64,000 nucleotides of DNA from assembly GCF_013113715.1 (NCBI RefSeq), contig NZ_CP053344.1, positions 1,984,001-2,048,000 on the forward strand, written 5' to 3'. Positions 24,744-32,313 of the stretch are shown one piece after another. Position 1 is the first letter of the stretch. Each line of letters starts with the position of its first letter. A program made the translations under genes and the position numbers. The notes beneath the pieces are model-generated. The model saw only the letters and a list, made by a program, of their open reading frames with translations, had not been told where the DNA came from and did not search any database. Source of the stretch: Herbiconiux sp. SALV-R1. Lineage in GTDB: Bacteria; Actinomycetota; Actinomycetes; Actinomycetales; Microbacteriaceae.

Positions 24744-25124
24744 TCAGGATGCGCGCGCGAGGGGCAGGGAGGTGCGGTGCACGTTGTCGCCCACCCAGCG
24801 GACGAGGGGCACCAGTACCGCGGCGAGTTCGTGGCCGAGGGGGGTGAGGCTGTAGTCGACGCGGGGTGGCACGGTGCCGTGCGACTCGCGGAGCACGAAG
24901 CCGTCGGCTTCGAGGGCGCGGAGGGTCTGCGCGAGCATCTTCTCGCTGATGCCCTCGATGCGGCGGCGCAACTCGCCCCAGCGGCGGGGTTCCTCGGCGA
25001 GCGCCACCATGACGAGCACACCCCATTTGCTCGTCACGTGGTCGAGCACGACGCGGCTCGCGCAGCCCGAGGCGAACGGAGTCGCCACGCGCTCGCGGCC
25101 GAGGGTCTCCCAGATGTCGTCCAT
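24744..25124 (-). CDS. HxlR-family (DUF24) redox regulator, QorR-like
   Basis: A 126-residue winged-helix protein: SRVVLDHVTSKWGVLVMVAL, RRWGELRRRIEGISEKMLAQ and ALEADGFVLRE. Cys21 precedes the first helix at the position used for thiol sensing in HxlR/DUF24 regulators such as QorR and YodB. It is divergent from a quinone-oxidoreductase-like gene, the known QorR arrangement. Repression relieved by oxidation of Cys21 is inferred. GTG 25130 is an in-frame alternative start. Confidence 0.88.
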   Translation of the reverse strand: MDDIWETLGRERVATPFASGCASRVVLDHVTSKWGVLVMVALAEEPRRWGELRRRIEGISEKMLAQTLRALEADGFVLRESHGTVPPRVDYSLTPLGHELAAVLVPLVRWVGDNVHRTSLPLARAS

Positions 25125-25132
25125 GAGCACGA

Positions 25133-25151
25133 ACTTACCAAAAAGTGGGTA
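25133..25151. promoter_or_regulatory. HxlR operator candidate
   Basis: ACTTACC (25133-25139) faces AAGTGGGTA (25143-25151), giving nested ACTT/AAGT and TACC/GGTA dyads around an A-rich centre. The layout resembles reported HxlR sites and begins nine bases upstream of the regulator start. Confidence 0.5.
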
Positions 25152-25235
25152 CCCGCGGCGGGGAAGTGAGGCGCCGCATCCGTGGTTCACCCCTCTCGAC
25201 GGCCCGCGAGCGCGGCGCCGGAAAGGACACCCATC

Positions 25236-26105
25236 ATGACCATCGTCGTCACCGGAGCCACCGGACACCTCGGCCGCCTCGCCGTGGAGCACCTCGTCGC
25301 CCGGGGCGTTCCCGCACGCGACATCGTCGCCGCCGGCCGCACCGAGTCGAAGCTCGCCGCCCTCACCGAGGCCCTCGGCGTGCGCACCGCCACGATCGAC
25401 TACACCGAGCCGTCGACACTCGACGCCGCGCTGGCCGGCGCCGACACCCTCGTGCTGGTCTCCGGCAGCGAGGTCGGGCAGCGCGTCGACCAGCACCGCA
25501 ACGCCGTCGAGGCGGCGACACGAGCCGGCGTCTCCCGTCTGGTGTACACCAGCGCGCCGTTCGCCACCGAGAGCCCGCTCATCCTGGCGCCCGAGCACAA
25601 GGCGACCGAGGAGCTCATCGCCGCGAGCGGCATCCCCGCCGTCATCCTCCGCAACGGCTGGTACCACGAGAACTACGCCGGCGCCTTCGAGCAGGCCGCG
25701 GCGACGGGCACCTACACGGCGTCGACCGGCTCAGGCCGCGTGTCGAGCGCGGCGCGCAGCGACTACGCCGAAGCCATCGCCGCCGTGCTCACCACCGAGG
25801 GGCACCTCGGCCGGGTGTACGAGCTCTCGGGCGACTCCGCCTGGGACGGCACGGAGTTCGCCGCCGCCGCGTCGGAGGCGATCGGCAGCACCGTGGTCTT
25901 CAACCCGGTCTCGTCGGAGGAGCACCTCGCCCTGCTCACCGCGGCCGGTCTCGACGAGGGAACCGCGGGCTTCGTCGTCGCCCTCGACGCGAACATCGCC
26001 GAGGGGCTGCTCGGCCACACCCCCGGCACCCTGCGCGAGCTCATCGGCCACCCCACCCTGCCGCTCGTCGACTACTTCACAGCACTCGTGGCACAGCGCG
26101 GCTGA
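25236..26105 (+). CDS. NmrA-like NAD(P)H:quinone oxidoreductase (QorB/Qor2-like)
   Basis: A 289-residue atypical SDR with TGATGHLG at residues 6-13, later KATEELIAASG and ILRNGWYHENYAG, the signature of QorB/YtfG-type quinone reductases. The active-site Tyr-Lys pair of classic SDRs is absent, as usual in this group. GAAAGGA precedes the ATG by eight bases. The divergent HxlR regulator suggests induction by quinones or oxidative electrophiles. Confidence 0.88.
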   Translation: MTIVVTGATGHLGRLAVEHLVARGVPARDIVAAGRTESKLAALTEALGVRTATIDYTEPSTLDAALAGADTLVLVSGSEVGQRVDQHRNAVEAATRAGVSRLVYTSAPFATESPLILAPEHKATEELIAASGIPAVILRNGWYHENYAGAFEQAAATGTYTASTGSGRVSSAARSDYAEAIAAVLTTEGHLGRVYELSGDSAWDGTEFAAAASEAIGSTVVFNPVSSEEHLALLTAAGLDEGTAGFVVALDANIAEGLLGHTPGTLRELIGHPTLPLVDYFTALVAQRG

Positions 26106-26109
26106 GCGA

Positions 26110-26158
26110 CCGGTCGTGCGCCGAGGAAACTCCTCAAGAGCCGAAGGCGCACGACCGG
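26110..26158. terminator. 13-bp perfect hairpin with inner stem, between convergent genes
   Basis: CCGGTCGTGCGCC (26110-26122) and GGCGCACGACCGG (26146-26158) are perfect inverted arms. Inside, GAGGA/TCCTC (26123-26135) forms a second small stem. The element begins five bases after the quinone reductase stop and ends seven bases before the LLM gene's last codon. Confidence 0.6.
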
Positions 26159-26165
26159 CCCCCAC

Positions 26166-27131
26166 TTAGAGCGCCCGCAGCTTCTCGAGCAACGCCGGCG
26201 CCACCTCGGCCAGGAACCGGTCCTGCCCCTCGTCCCCCACCTGCACCACGGCGACGTCGGTGAACCCCGCCTCGAGGTAGGGCTTCACGCTCTCGGCGAG
26301 CTCGTCGAGGTCGGGCCCGCAGGCGATCGACCCCGCGACGTCCTCCTCGCGCACGAACTGCGAGGCCGCGGCGAAGCCGGCGGGCGTGGGCAGATCGGCG
26401 TTCACCGACCACCCGCCGCCGAACCAGCGGAACTGCTCGTGGGCCTGCTTGATCGCGGCCTCCTTGTCGGGCCCCCAGCAGATCGGGATCTGCCCGATGG
26501 CCCGGCTCGGCTCTCCCGCGACTGCCGACCAGCCCGAGACGAGCTCCGCATCCGGTTCGACGGCGATGAGGTGGTCGCCGAGCGGCGCGAAGCGCTCGAT
26601 CGACTTCTCGCCCGAGACGGCGAGCGCGATCGGCACGCCGCCCTCGGCGACGTCCCAGATGCGCGCGGAGTCGACCCGGAAGTAGTCGCCCTCCCAGGTC
26701 ACCAGCTCGCCGGTGTGCAGCTCGCGGATGATGTGCACCGCCTCCTCGAGCATGTCCTGCCGCGCGGCGACCGCGGGCCAGCCCTCGCCCACGACGTGCT
26801 CGTTGAGGTTCTCGCCCGAGCCGAGGCCGAGAATGAAACGCCCGTCGGAGAGCAGCCCGAGCGTCGCCGCCTTCTGCGCGACCACGGCGGGGTGATACCG
26901 GATGCTCGGGCAGGTCACATAGCTCACCAGCTCCACCCGGGAGGTGGCATGCGCGACAGCGCCGAGCACCGACCAGGCGTAGGGGGCGTGTCCCTGCTCG
27001 GTGAGCCAGGGCGAGTAGTGGTCGCTGGAGACCTCGAAGTCGAAGCCCGCCTCCTCGGCCGCCACGGCGTAGCGCACCAGGTCTTTGGGGCCGCTCTGCT
27101 CGGTCATCAGGGTGTAGCCGAAGCGCACCAT
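26166..27131 (-). CDS. LLM-class F420-dependent oxidoreductase (TIGR03557-like)
   Basis: A 321-residue TIM-barrel enzyme: RFGYTLMTEQSGP, SDHYSPWLTEQGHAPYAWSV, TCPSIRYHPAVVAQKAAT and GSGENLNEHVVGEGWP. These match the F420-dependent glucose-6-phosphate-dehydrogenase-like branch rather than FMN monooxygenases; the substrate is unknown. The preceding 123 bases (27132-27254) hold its promoter region and nothing else that I recognise. F420 use is inferred from family. Confidence 0.88.
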   Translation of the reverse strand: MVRFGYTLMTEQSGPKDLVRYAVAAEEAGFDFEVSSDHYSPWLTEQGHAPYAWSVLGAVAHATSRVELVSYVTCPSIRYHPAVVAQKAATLGLLSDGRFILGLGSGENLNEHVVGEGWPAVAARQDMLEEAVHIIRELHTGELVTWEGDYFRVDSARIWDVAEGGVPIALAVSGEKSIERFAPLGDHLIAVEPDAELVSGWSAVAGEPSRAIGQIPICWGPDKEAAIKQAHEQFRWFGGGWSVNADLPTPAGFAAASQFVREEDVAGSIACGPDLDELAESVKPYLEAGFTDVAVVQVGDEGQDRFLAEVAPALLEKLRAL

Positions 27132-27254
27132 GTCATCCTCCCGTCGCGGTCGCCCGCGGTCGCTCGCTCGGGCGGGCCGGACGGCCGCCCGTGCTCGACG
27201 CTGGCACCGATGCGCTCCGACCGCACGGGCTTGCGTGCGGGGCGTCGTTGGCGT

Positions 27255-27833
27255 TTACTCGGCTGCCGCGAACAGGGCGGGCTCGCGCTCGAGCGGCACG
27301 AGGGAGGTGAGCACGGCGGGGCCGAGCCGCAGCACTCCGTCGCCGAGCGGCTCGCAGCGCACGCCGCCGCGGCGGCGCAGCGCCTTGTGGGCGCCGTCGG
27401 CGAGCACCACGTTCATCCAGGCACAGGGGTTGGCCGCGCGATGCCCTTGGAAGCGCACCGGGCCGTCGCCGGAGTCGAGCTCGAAGGGCTGACCGACGAG
27501 TGCGTCGATGTCGGCGCCCCTGATGACGATGTTGCGACGGGCGAGGGCCGGGTCGAGGGGGCGGTCGAGGCCGAGCCCGGAGCGCACCTCGTCGAGCGAC
27601 TCCGCGGCCATCACCGTCACGGCCGCGCGGCGGTGGGCGCCGTGGCCGAAGAACCTGTCGCCCACGATGCCGAGTCCGGCCCGCACCTCGATGCGCTCCC
27701 GCGACTCGACGGCCCCCTCGGGCAGGGGCGCGGGGCCGTCGGCGGGCCGCCCGTCGTAGCGGTGCACGGGCGAGGCGAGCAGGTGCACGATCTCGACGTC
27801 GAGCCGGAACGTCATCGGGTCGGTGCCGCTCAT
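27255..27833 (-). CDS. MOSC-domain protein
   Basis: A 192-residue protein with the MOSC core: GDRFFGHG, NIVIRGADIDALVGQPFEL and NPCAWMN, whose Cys is the conserved sulfur- or molybdenum-cofactor-binding residue. MOSC proteins carry activated sulfur or bind Moco (YiiM/mARC-like). The ATG overlaps the acetolactate decarboxylase stop (ATGA), so the two are co-translated although no functional link is known. Confidence 0.88.
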   Translation of the reverse strand: MSGTDPMTFRLDVEIVHLLASPVHRYDGRPADGPAPLPEGAVESRERIEVRAGLGIVGDRFFGHGAHRRAAVTVMAAESLDEVRSGLGLDRPLDPALARRNIVIRGADIDALVGQPFELDSGDGPVRFQGHRAANPCAWMNVVLADGAHKALRRRGGVRCEPLGDGVLRLGPAVLTSLVPLEREPALFAAAE

Positions 27834-28582
27834 CGCTGGTGGTCCGACTCGGCGTGACGGATGGCGCCGTCGACGTCGCCCAGCTCGAGGTCGGCGGCCA
27901 GGAACTCGGGGCTGGTGGGCAGGCGCACCGTGACCCCCGGGTAGGTCTCCACGGCGAGCTCCCCCGTCGCGCCTCCGATGCCGAGCACGTGGCCGCCCAC
28001 GGCGCCGGTGGAGTCGAGGAAGTGGAAGTGCGGGCCCGCCACGCTGATGCCCTGGAACACGCTCGGCGCGACGAACCCCAGCAGCGTTCCCGTCACATCC
28101 GTCACCGTGTTCTCACGCTGGTCGTGCACCGCCTCGGCGAGCGGCAGGTAGGGCTTCGTCTGCCGCTTCGCCTCGCGCAGGCTGAGCGTGGCGAAGTGCG
28201 CGTCGAAGCGCACGGCGTGGAAGAGGTTCGGGCTCACCACGCGCTCGGCGACCAGGGCGGCGAGCGCGTCGATCGAGTCGACGGCTTCGACCAGCTCTGC
28301 CGGGACGGGGCCGAAGTCGACGACCTCGGCGAAGGCGAGCGTGTCGTCGGGAGCGAGCACACTCACCGTGCCGTCTCCGTGGCACAGGTGGAAGACGCCG
28401 TCGAGCACCACGAGCTCGCCGTCCATGTGGTCGCCGCAGCCGAGGCCGAGGTGGCCGCGCCGGCCCACCTCCTCGACGCTGAACACCCCGTCGAAGAGCC
28501 CGGCCACCAGGGCGTCGACGTGGGAGAACTGCTCGACGAGCTTGGCGTCGCGGCCGGCGGGTCTGTGGCGCATGTACGGCAT
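27830..28582 (-). CDS. budA: alpha-acetolactate decarboxylase
   Basis: A 250-residue protein with the acetolactate decarboxylase pattern: GDHMDGELVVLDG (Glu56), TKPYLPLAEAV, GFVAPSVFQGISVAGPHFHF and GGHVLG. His185, His187 and His198 are the zinc ligands. It converts 2-acetolactate to acetoin, consuming excess pyruvate-derived acid. No acetolactate synthase or butanediol dehydrogenase is nearby. ATG 28573 (residue 4) is an alternative start. Confidence 0.92.
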   Translation of the reverse strand: MPYMRHRPAGRDAKLVEQFSHVDALVAGLFDGVFSVEEVGRRGHLGLGCGDHMDGELVVLDGVFHLCHGDGTVSVLAPDDTLAFAEVVDFGPVPAELVEAVDSIDALAALVAERVVSPNLFHAVRFDAHFATLSLREAKRQTKPYLPLAEAVHDQRENTVTDVTGTLLGFVAPSVFQGISVAGPHFHFLDSTGAVGGHVLGIGGATGELAVETYPGVTVRLPTSPEFLAADLELGDVDGAIRHAESDHQR

Positions 28583-28621
28583 TCTCGCGCACTGCACAGC
28601 AGAACGCAGCAGAGTAGGAGT

Positions 28622-29452
28622 ATGTCGTCCCGAATCGAGCGCAATGTCGACCGCCTGCTGAGCGTGCACCGGCCGGTCGTGCTGGCGCACCTGCGCAGCA
28701 TCCGCCGCCTCCACCCGCAGGCCTCACCGGAGGAGCTGCTCGTCATTCTCGAGCGCCGCTACGTCGCGGCCGTCACCACGGGAGGCGCCGCCGTGGGGGC
28801 GAGCTCGATGCTGCCGTTCGTCGGCACCGGAATCTCGCTGGGGTTGAGCGCGCTGGAGACCGCCGGGTTCCTCGAGACGACCGCGCTGTTCGCGCAATCG
28901 GTCACCGAGGTGCACGGCATCGCCATCGACGACCCCGACCGGGCGCGGGCCCTCGTGATGACCCTGCTCATGGGCAAGGCGGGCACCGACCTGCTGAAGC
29001 AGATCGCCGGGCAGGCGACGGGCGGGCTCGGCCGCAACGCCTACTGGGGCCAGGTGGTGACCTCGAGCCTCCCGCAGTTCGTCGTGGGGCCGATCGCCGA
29101 CCAGCTGAAGAACCACTTCCTGCGGAGGTTCGCCGTGGGGCAGGGCACGAACGCGGTCGGGCGCCTGGTGCCGTTCGGCATCGGCGCCGCGATCGGCGGC
29201 GTCGGCAACCTGATGCTCGGGCGCACCGTCATCCAGAGTGCGCGCTCGGCGTTCGGCGCACCCCCGTTCGGCTTCCCGCCCGAGGTCGCCATCGAGATCA
29301 AGGTTCCGACGGCGAAGGCGGCGAAGACGCCGAAGGCCGTGCGCGAGGGCCGCAACCCGCTGGCGAAGCTCACGCCGCGCCGCCGCCGCGAGATCACGAT
29401 GGCGCCGCAGCACCCCTCCGACGTCGGCGCACCCGGCGACATCCGCATCTGA
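28622..29452 (+). CDS. unknown glycine-rich, partly hydrophobic protein (EcsC-like?)
   Basis: A 276-residue protein with no signal peptide. The N-terminus is a charged helical region (RIERNVDRLLSVHRPVVLAHLR). A long glycine-rich amphipathic or hydrophobic centre at about residues 55-220 includes GASSMLPFVGTGISLGLSAL and GIGAAIGGVGNLMLGRTV. The tail is basic and Lys/Arg-rich. The Gly-rich helices resemble EcsC-family proteins, but I cannot confirm this. AGGAG lies only one base before the ATG, so the exact start is uncertain. It is divergent from budA with 39 bases between. Confidence 0.7.
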   Translation: MSSRIERNVDRLLSVHRPVVLAHLRSIRRLHPQASPEELLVILERRYVAAVTTGGAAVGASSMLPFVGTGISLGLSALETAGFLETTALFAQSVTEVHGIAIDDPDRARALVMTLLMGKAGTDLLKQIAGQATGGLGRNAYWGQVVTSSLPQFVVGPIADQLKNHFLRRFAVGQGTNAVGRLVPFGIGAAIGGVGNLMLGRTVIQSARSAFGAPPFGFPPEVAIEIKVPTAKAAKTPKAVREGRNPLAKLTPRRRREITMAPQHPSDVGAPGDIRI

Positions 29453-29478
29453 AATACCGCTGTCCAGCAACCCGGTGA

Positions 29479-29484
29479 TAATCT
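29479..29484 (+). promoter_or_regulatory. extended -10 promoter of the small LAQTG gene
   Basis: TAATCT at 29479-29484 is preceded by TGA (29476-29478), giving an extended -10. The predicted leader is about 80 bases and includes a short GGGAGTTCCC dyad before the AGGAGG ribosome site at 29561-29566. Confidence 0.45.
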
Positions 29485-29572
29485 GGGGGTGTTGCCAGGG
29501 AGTTCCCGGGCGGCACGAAGCCACGAGACACGCGTGAAGCCGAGACGACGAGATGACGACAGGAGGCCGGGC

Positions 29573-29821
29573 ATGACCATCACCCGCCGCCTCCGCCGCG
29601 CTCTCGCCGCCTTCGTCGCGGTGCTCGCCACCACCGTCGCTGTCGTGCTCGGTGCCGGATCGGCAGCCTGGGCCGGGCAGCGAGACGAGACCCAGCCCGT
29701 GCTCGCGCAGACCGGCTACGACTTCACACCGATGCTCGTCACCGCCGCCGTCGTGCTGCTGGTCGCCGGCGTCGTCGTGCTCATCGCGAAGTACGCACTG
29801 GCCCGCTCCAGCCACTCCTGA
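29573..29821 (+). CDS. 82-residue exported micro-protein with LAQTG wall-anchor motif
   Basis: The ATG has a perfect AGGAGG six bases upstream. Residues 1-34 are a signal peptide (RRLRRALAAF...GSAAWAG). Only about 10 residues (QRDETQPV) separate it from LAQTG. A 21-residue hydrophobic helix and ARSSHS complete a sorting signal. LAxTG is the class E sortase motif of high-GC actinobacteria. The mature product would be a very short wall-linked peptide, or the protein may simply be a small two-helix membrane protein. No sortase is in the window. Confidence 0.8.
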   Translation: MTITRRLRRALAAFVAVLATTVAVVLGAGSAAWAGQRDETQPVLAQTGYDFTPMLVTAAVVLLVAGVVVLIAKYALARSSHS

Positions 29822-29969
29822 CGCACGTTCCGCGCCGGCTGGCCGCTGCGCGCCCCGTGGTCCCCGCTGCACGCCGCCCGCGCTGCGCGCTTGCCTCTGC
29901 GCGCCGCTCGCGCTGCCCGCTCTGCGCGCCGACCGTGCTGCGCGCCGCCCGCTCTACGCGCCGCCCGCT
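29822..29969. repeat. degenerate GC repeat between convergent genes
   Basis: This 148-base gap is built from CGCGCCGC and CGCTCTACG-type words. Two exact 16-base units occupy 29943-29958 and 29959-29974, the second containing the stop codon of the TagB/TagF-like gene. No ORF or T-run terminator. Confidence 0.6.
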
Positions 29970-31262
29970 CTACGCGCTGAGCCGCTCGTCGTCGTCGGCG
30001 GTCACCTCGTGGTCGCGCAGATCGACGGGGAGGTCGCGCGAGTGCAGCGCCGCGTTGCGGGCCCACTCGGCGAACAGGTGCTCGACCGCGGCGTGGAACC
30101 GCGCCGTCGCCGCCCCCGGCGTGGTGTCGCCGAAGTAGTGCTCCACCCAGCGCCCGAGGCGCACCCCCGCCGCGGAGTCGTGCGACACCTGGTCGAGCCG
30201 CGAGCGCACGGAGGGGGCCTCCTCGGCCGCCAGCCATTCGCAGTCGGAGAGGTAGCCGCCCGTGTCGAGCTGCGCATCCGGAGACACCGGGCGGGTGACG
30301 AGCAGCGGTTTGCCCGTGGCGAGCCGGTCGTAGATCATCGCCGACACGTCGACGATGGCCACGTCGGCGGCGGCGAGCTGCCAGCCGAGCTCGGGCCCGG
30401 TGTCGTGCACGTGCCCGGCCGACGGATCGGCGCGGTTGGCCGCCGCGATCATCGAGACGATCTCGCGGTTCGCCGCGCCGTAGGCCGGGTCGACGACCCC
30501 GCTGCGCGGGTGCGGGCGGTAGATGAGCCGGTGCTCGGGCGAGGCGAGCAGGTCGCGCACCAGCGCCACCCCGTGGCTCGCGATCGACCCGTAGTGGGCG
30601 GCGGCGCGGTCGCCCTCCCAGGTGGGGGCGTAGAGCACGACCTGACGGTGGTCGGGGGTGAACGGCACGGTGCCGGCGTAGTGATCGGCCTGCGGGCGCC
30701 CGATGCGGAGGGCGCGCTTGTCGAAGTCGTAGTCCCAGAGCACGCGCTGCAGCCGCGAGATGGCGGCGTCTCCGGCGACGAAGCTGTAGTCGTAGGCCTT
30801 GAACTGGTTCGTCGTCATGTACATCTTGTCGCTCTCGCCGTGGTTGATGAACACGTGCCAGCGACGGCCGTACCGCATCATCTGGAAGTTGCGAGCGTTC
30901 TGGTTGACGTAGAAGACGATCTTGAGCTCGTGGTCGAGCAGCAGCTCCTCGAGCGAGCTCACCGAGCGCACGTGCGCGACCGGCACGGGCGACTCCTCGA
31001 GCAGTGCCGAGCTCGCGGTGGGGTTGCGGCTCAGGATGACGACGGGGTGCGTCTTGTCGAGTTCGGCCAGCGGGCGGTACCACTGGCGCAGCTGGTAGAG
31101 GTTCACGTCGCCGTCGGCGAAGTAGACACCGATCTCGTAGCGGCGCTTCGGCAGCGGGCCGCGCGCCTCGAGCTGGGCGGCGAGCTTCGAGCGGATGCGC
31201 CGCGACCGCAGGAGGTCGCGCGCCACGCGCCAGCCGAGTTTCGCGTCGTTCATCAAGCCCAC
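29970..31262 (-). CDS. CDP-glycerol:glycerophosphate glycerophosphotransferase-like (TagB/TagF type)
   Basis: A 430-residue cytosolic or membrane-associated polymerase. Family motifs are INHGESDK (conserved His), VVLYAPTWEG, LIYRPHPRSG, AAADVAIVDVSAMIYD and GKPLLVTRP. These enzymes transfer glycerol- or ribitol-phosphate from CDP-polyol to build teichoic acid chains. It is last in a minus-strand set with two GT2 enzymes and a CDP-alcohol phosphatidyltransferase, so wall glycopolymer synthesis is likely. GTG 31262 and ATG 31253 are both possible starts. Confidence 0.9.
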   Translation of the reverse strand: MGLMNDAKLGWRVARDLLRSRRIRSKLAAQLEARGPLPKRRYEIGVYFADGDVNLYQLRQWYRPLAELDKTHPVVILSRNPTASSALLEESPVPVAHVRSVSSLEELLLDHELKIVFYVNQNARNFQMMRYGRRWHVFINHGESDKMYMTTNQFKAYDYSFVAGDAAISRLQRVLWDYDFDKRALRIGRPQADHYAGTVPFTPDHRQVVLYAPTWEGDRAAAHYGSIASHGVALVRDLLASPEHRLIYRPHPRSGVVDPAYGAANREIVSMIAAANRADPSAGHVHDTGPELGWQLAAADVAIVDVSAMIYDRLATGKPLLVTRPVSPDAQLDTGGYLSDCEWLAAEEAPSVRSRLDQVSHDSAAGVRLGRWVEHYFGDTTPGAATARFHAAVEHLFAEWARNAALHSRDLPVDLRDHEVTADDDERLSA

Positions 31263-31440
31263 CGCACAAGGCTAACCACGGGCCCGGCCCGAGCCCGCCC
31301 GTTCGGGGGCCGCACGGGTCTTCTTTAGGCAATCGTGACCTTCGCGGCCGGGCACCGGCTCGCGGCCGCGGTTCGCGACTCCCGGCTCGCGGCCGCGTCG
31401 CCGGCTCGCGGCCCCCGGCTCCCGGCTCCCGGCTCCCGGC
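31263..31440. repeat. low-complexity gap with CCCGGCT heptamer repeats
   Basis: This 178-base gap holds CGGCTCGCGGC-type repeats and then four exact CCCGGCT heptamers at 31414-31441, the last base being part of the GT2 stop codon. The start of the TagB/TagF-like gene lies at the other end; its promoter should be here but no clear -10 was found. Confidence 0.65.
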
Positions 31441-32313
31441 TCAGACGATCGGGGGCCGCCCCGCCCGCGCCATGCGCGCCACCGTGCCCCACGACATCGG
31501 CCGGCGCTCCCCCGCGTCGCTCCGCCAGCCCTCGGCCCACCCGCCGAACCACGCCCGGAGTGCGGCGGGTCGCCGCGCCCAGCGCAGCAGCTGGATGCCC
31601 GTCCAGCTCCCGACGTAGAGCGGCACCAGGGGCCAGGGCAGGTTGCGCTTGGCGAGCCAGACCCGATTGCGCGCGTTCAGCCGGTAGTAGTACGCGTGCC
31701 GGGTGGGTTCGATGGCCGGGTGGTTCGCCACGAGGTCTCCCGCGTACCAGGTGACGAGCCCCTGGTCCCACACCCGCCACGCCAGCTCGATGCCCTCGTG
31801 GGCGTAGAAGAAGGGCGCGGCCCACCCGCCGGTGCGGTCGAACACCGCCCGCGGCAGCAGCGTCGCCCCCTCCCACACCGAGAACACCGGCCCCGAGTCG
31901 CCCGCGTCGCCCTTGCGGATGCGCGGAACCCACCGCCGGGGATTGGTGGCCCCCGACGGGTCGACCACGCGCGGCTGCAGCAACCCGATGCGCGGGTCGG
32001 CGGCCAGCTTCGCGATCGCGTCGGCGAGGAACCCCGGGTCGGGCAGACTCGCGTCGTCGTCGAGGAAGAACACGTACTCCCCCGTCACCACCTCGGCGCC
32101 GGCGTTGCGGCCGGCCGGGATGCCGACGTTCTCGGGCAGTGCCAGCGTGCGCACCGCATCCGGAAGCCCTTCGGGCACCCAGCCGTTGCCGACGCAGACG
32201 ATGTCGAGCGTGACACCGCGCTGGGCGAGCAGCGACTCGGCGCCGCGGCGCAACTCGGCCGGCCGCGTGCCCCGGGTGAGCAGCACCACCCCGACGGTGG
32301 GCAGGGGGCTCAG
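31441..32313 (-). CDS. GT2-family glycosyltransferase (rhamnosyl/galactofuranosyl-like)
   Basis: About 290 residues of GT-A fold: TVGVVLLTRGTRPAELRRG, VGNGW, ENVGIPAGRNAGAEV, FLDDDASLPD (nucleotide-binding DDD near residue 86) and a late RLNARNRVWLAKRNLPW that forms a membrane-associated segment. The frame has no ATG, GTG or TTG before the first strand. The best fit is CTG 32313 overlapping the upstream stop as CTGA, matching the other 4-base overlaps; GTG 32289 or 32286 would truncate the fold. It probably adds sugars to a wall glycopolymer. Confidence 0.85.
   Translation of the reverse strand: MSPLPTVGVVLLTRGTRPAELRRGAESLLAQRGVTLDIVCVGNGWVPEGLPDAVRTLALPENVGIPAGRNAGAEVVTGEYVFFLDDDASLPDPGFLADAIAKLAADPRIGLLQPRVVDPSGATNPRRWVPRIRKGDAGDSGPVFSVWEGATLLPRAVFDRTGGWAAPFFYAHEGIELAWRVWDQGLVTWYAGDLVANHPAIEPTRHAYYYRLNARNRVWLAKRNLPWPLVPLYVGSWTGIQLLRWARRPAALRAWFGGWAEGWRSDAGERRPMSWGTVARMARAGRPPIV

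Noticed and set aside
29485-29560. Riboswitch in the leader of the LAQTG gene
   Set aside because: Only a very short GGGAGTTCCC dyad is visible, and the leader is too short and unstructured to match a class I know.
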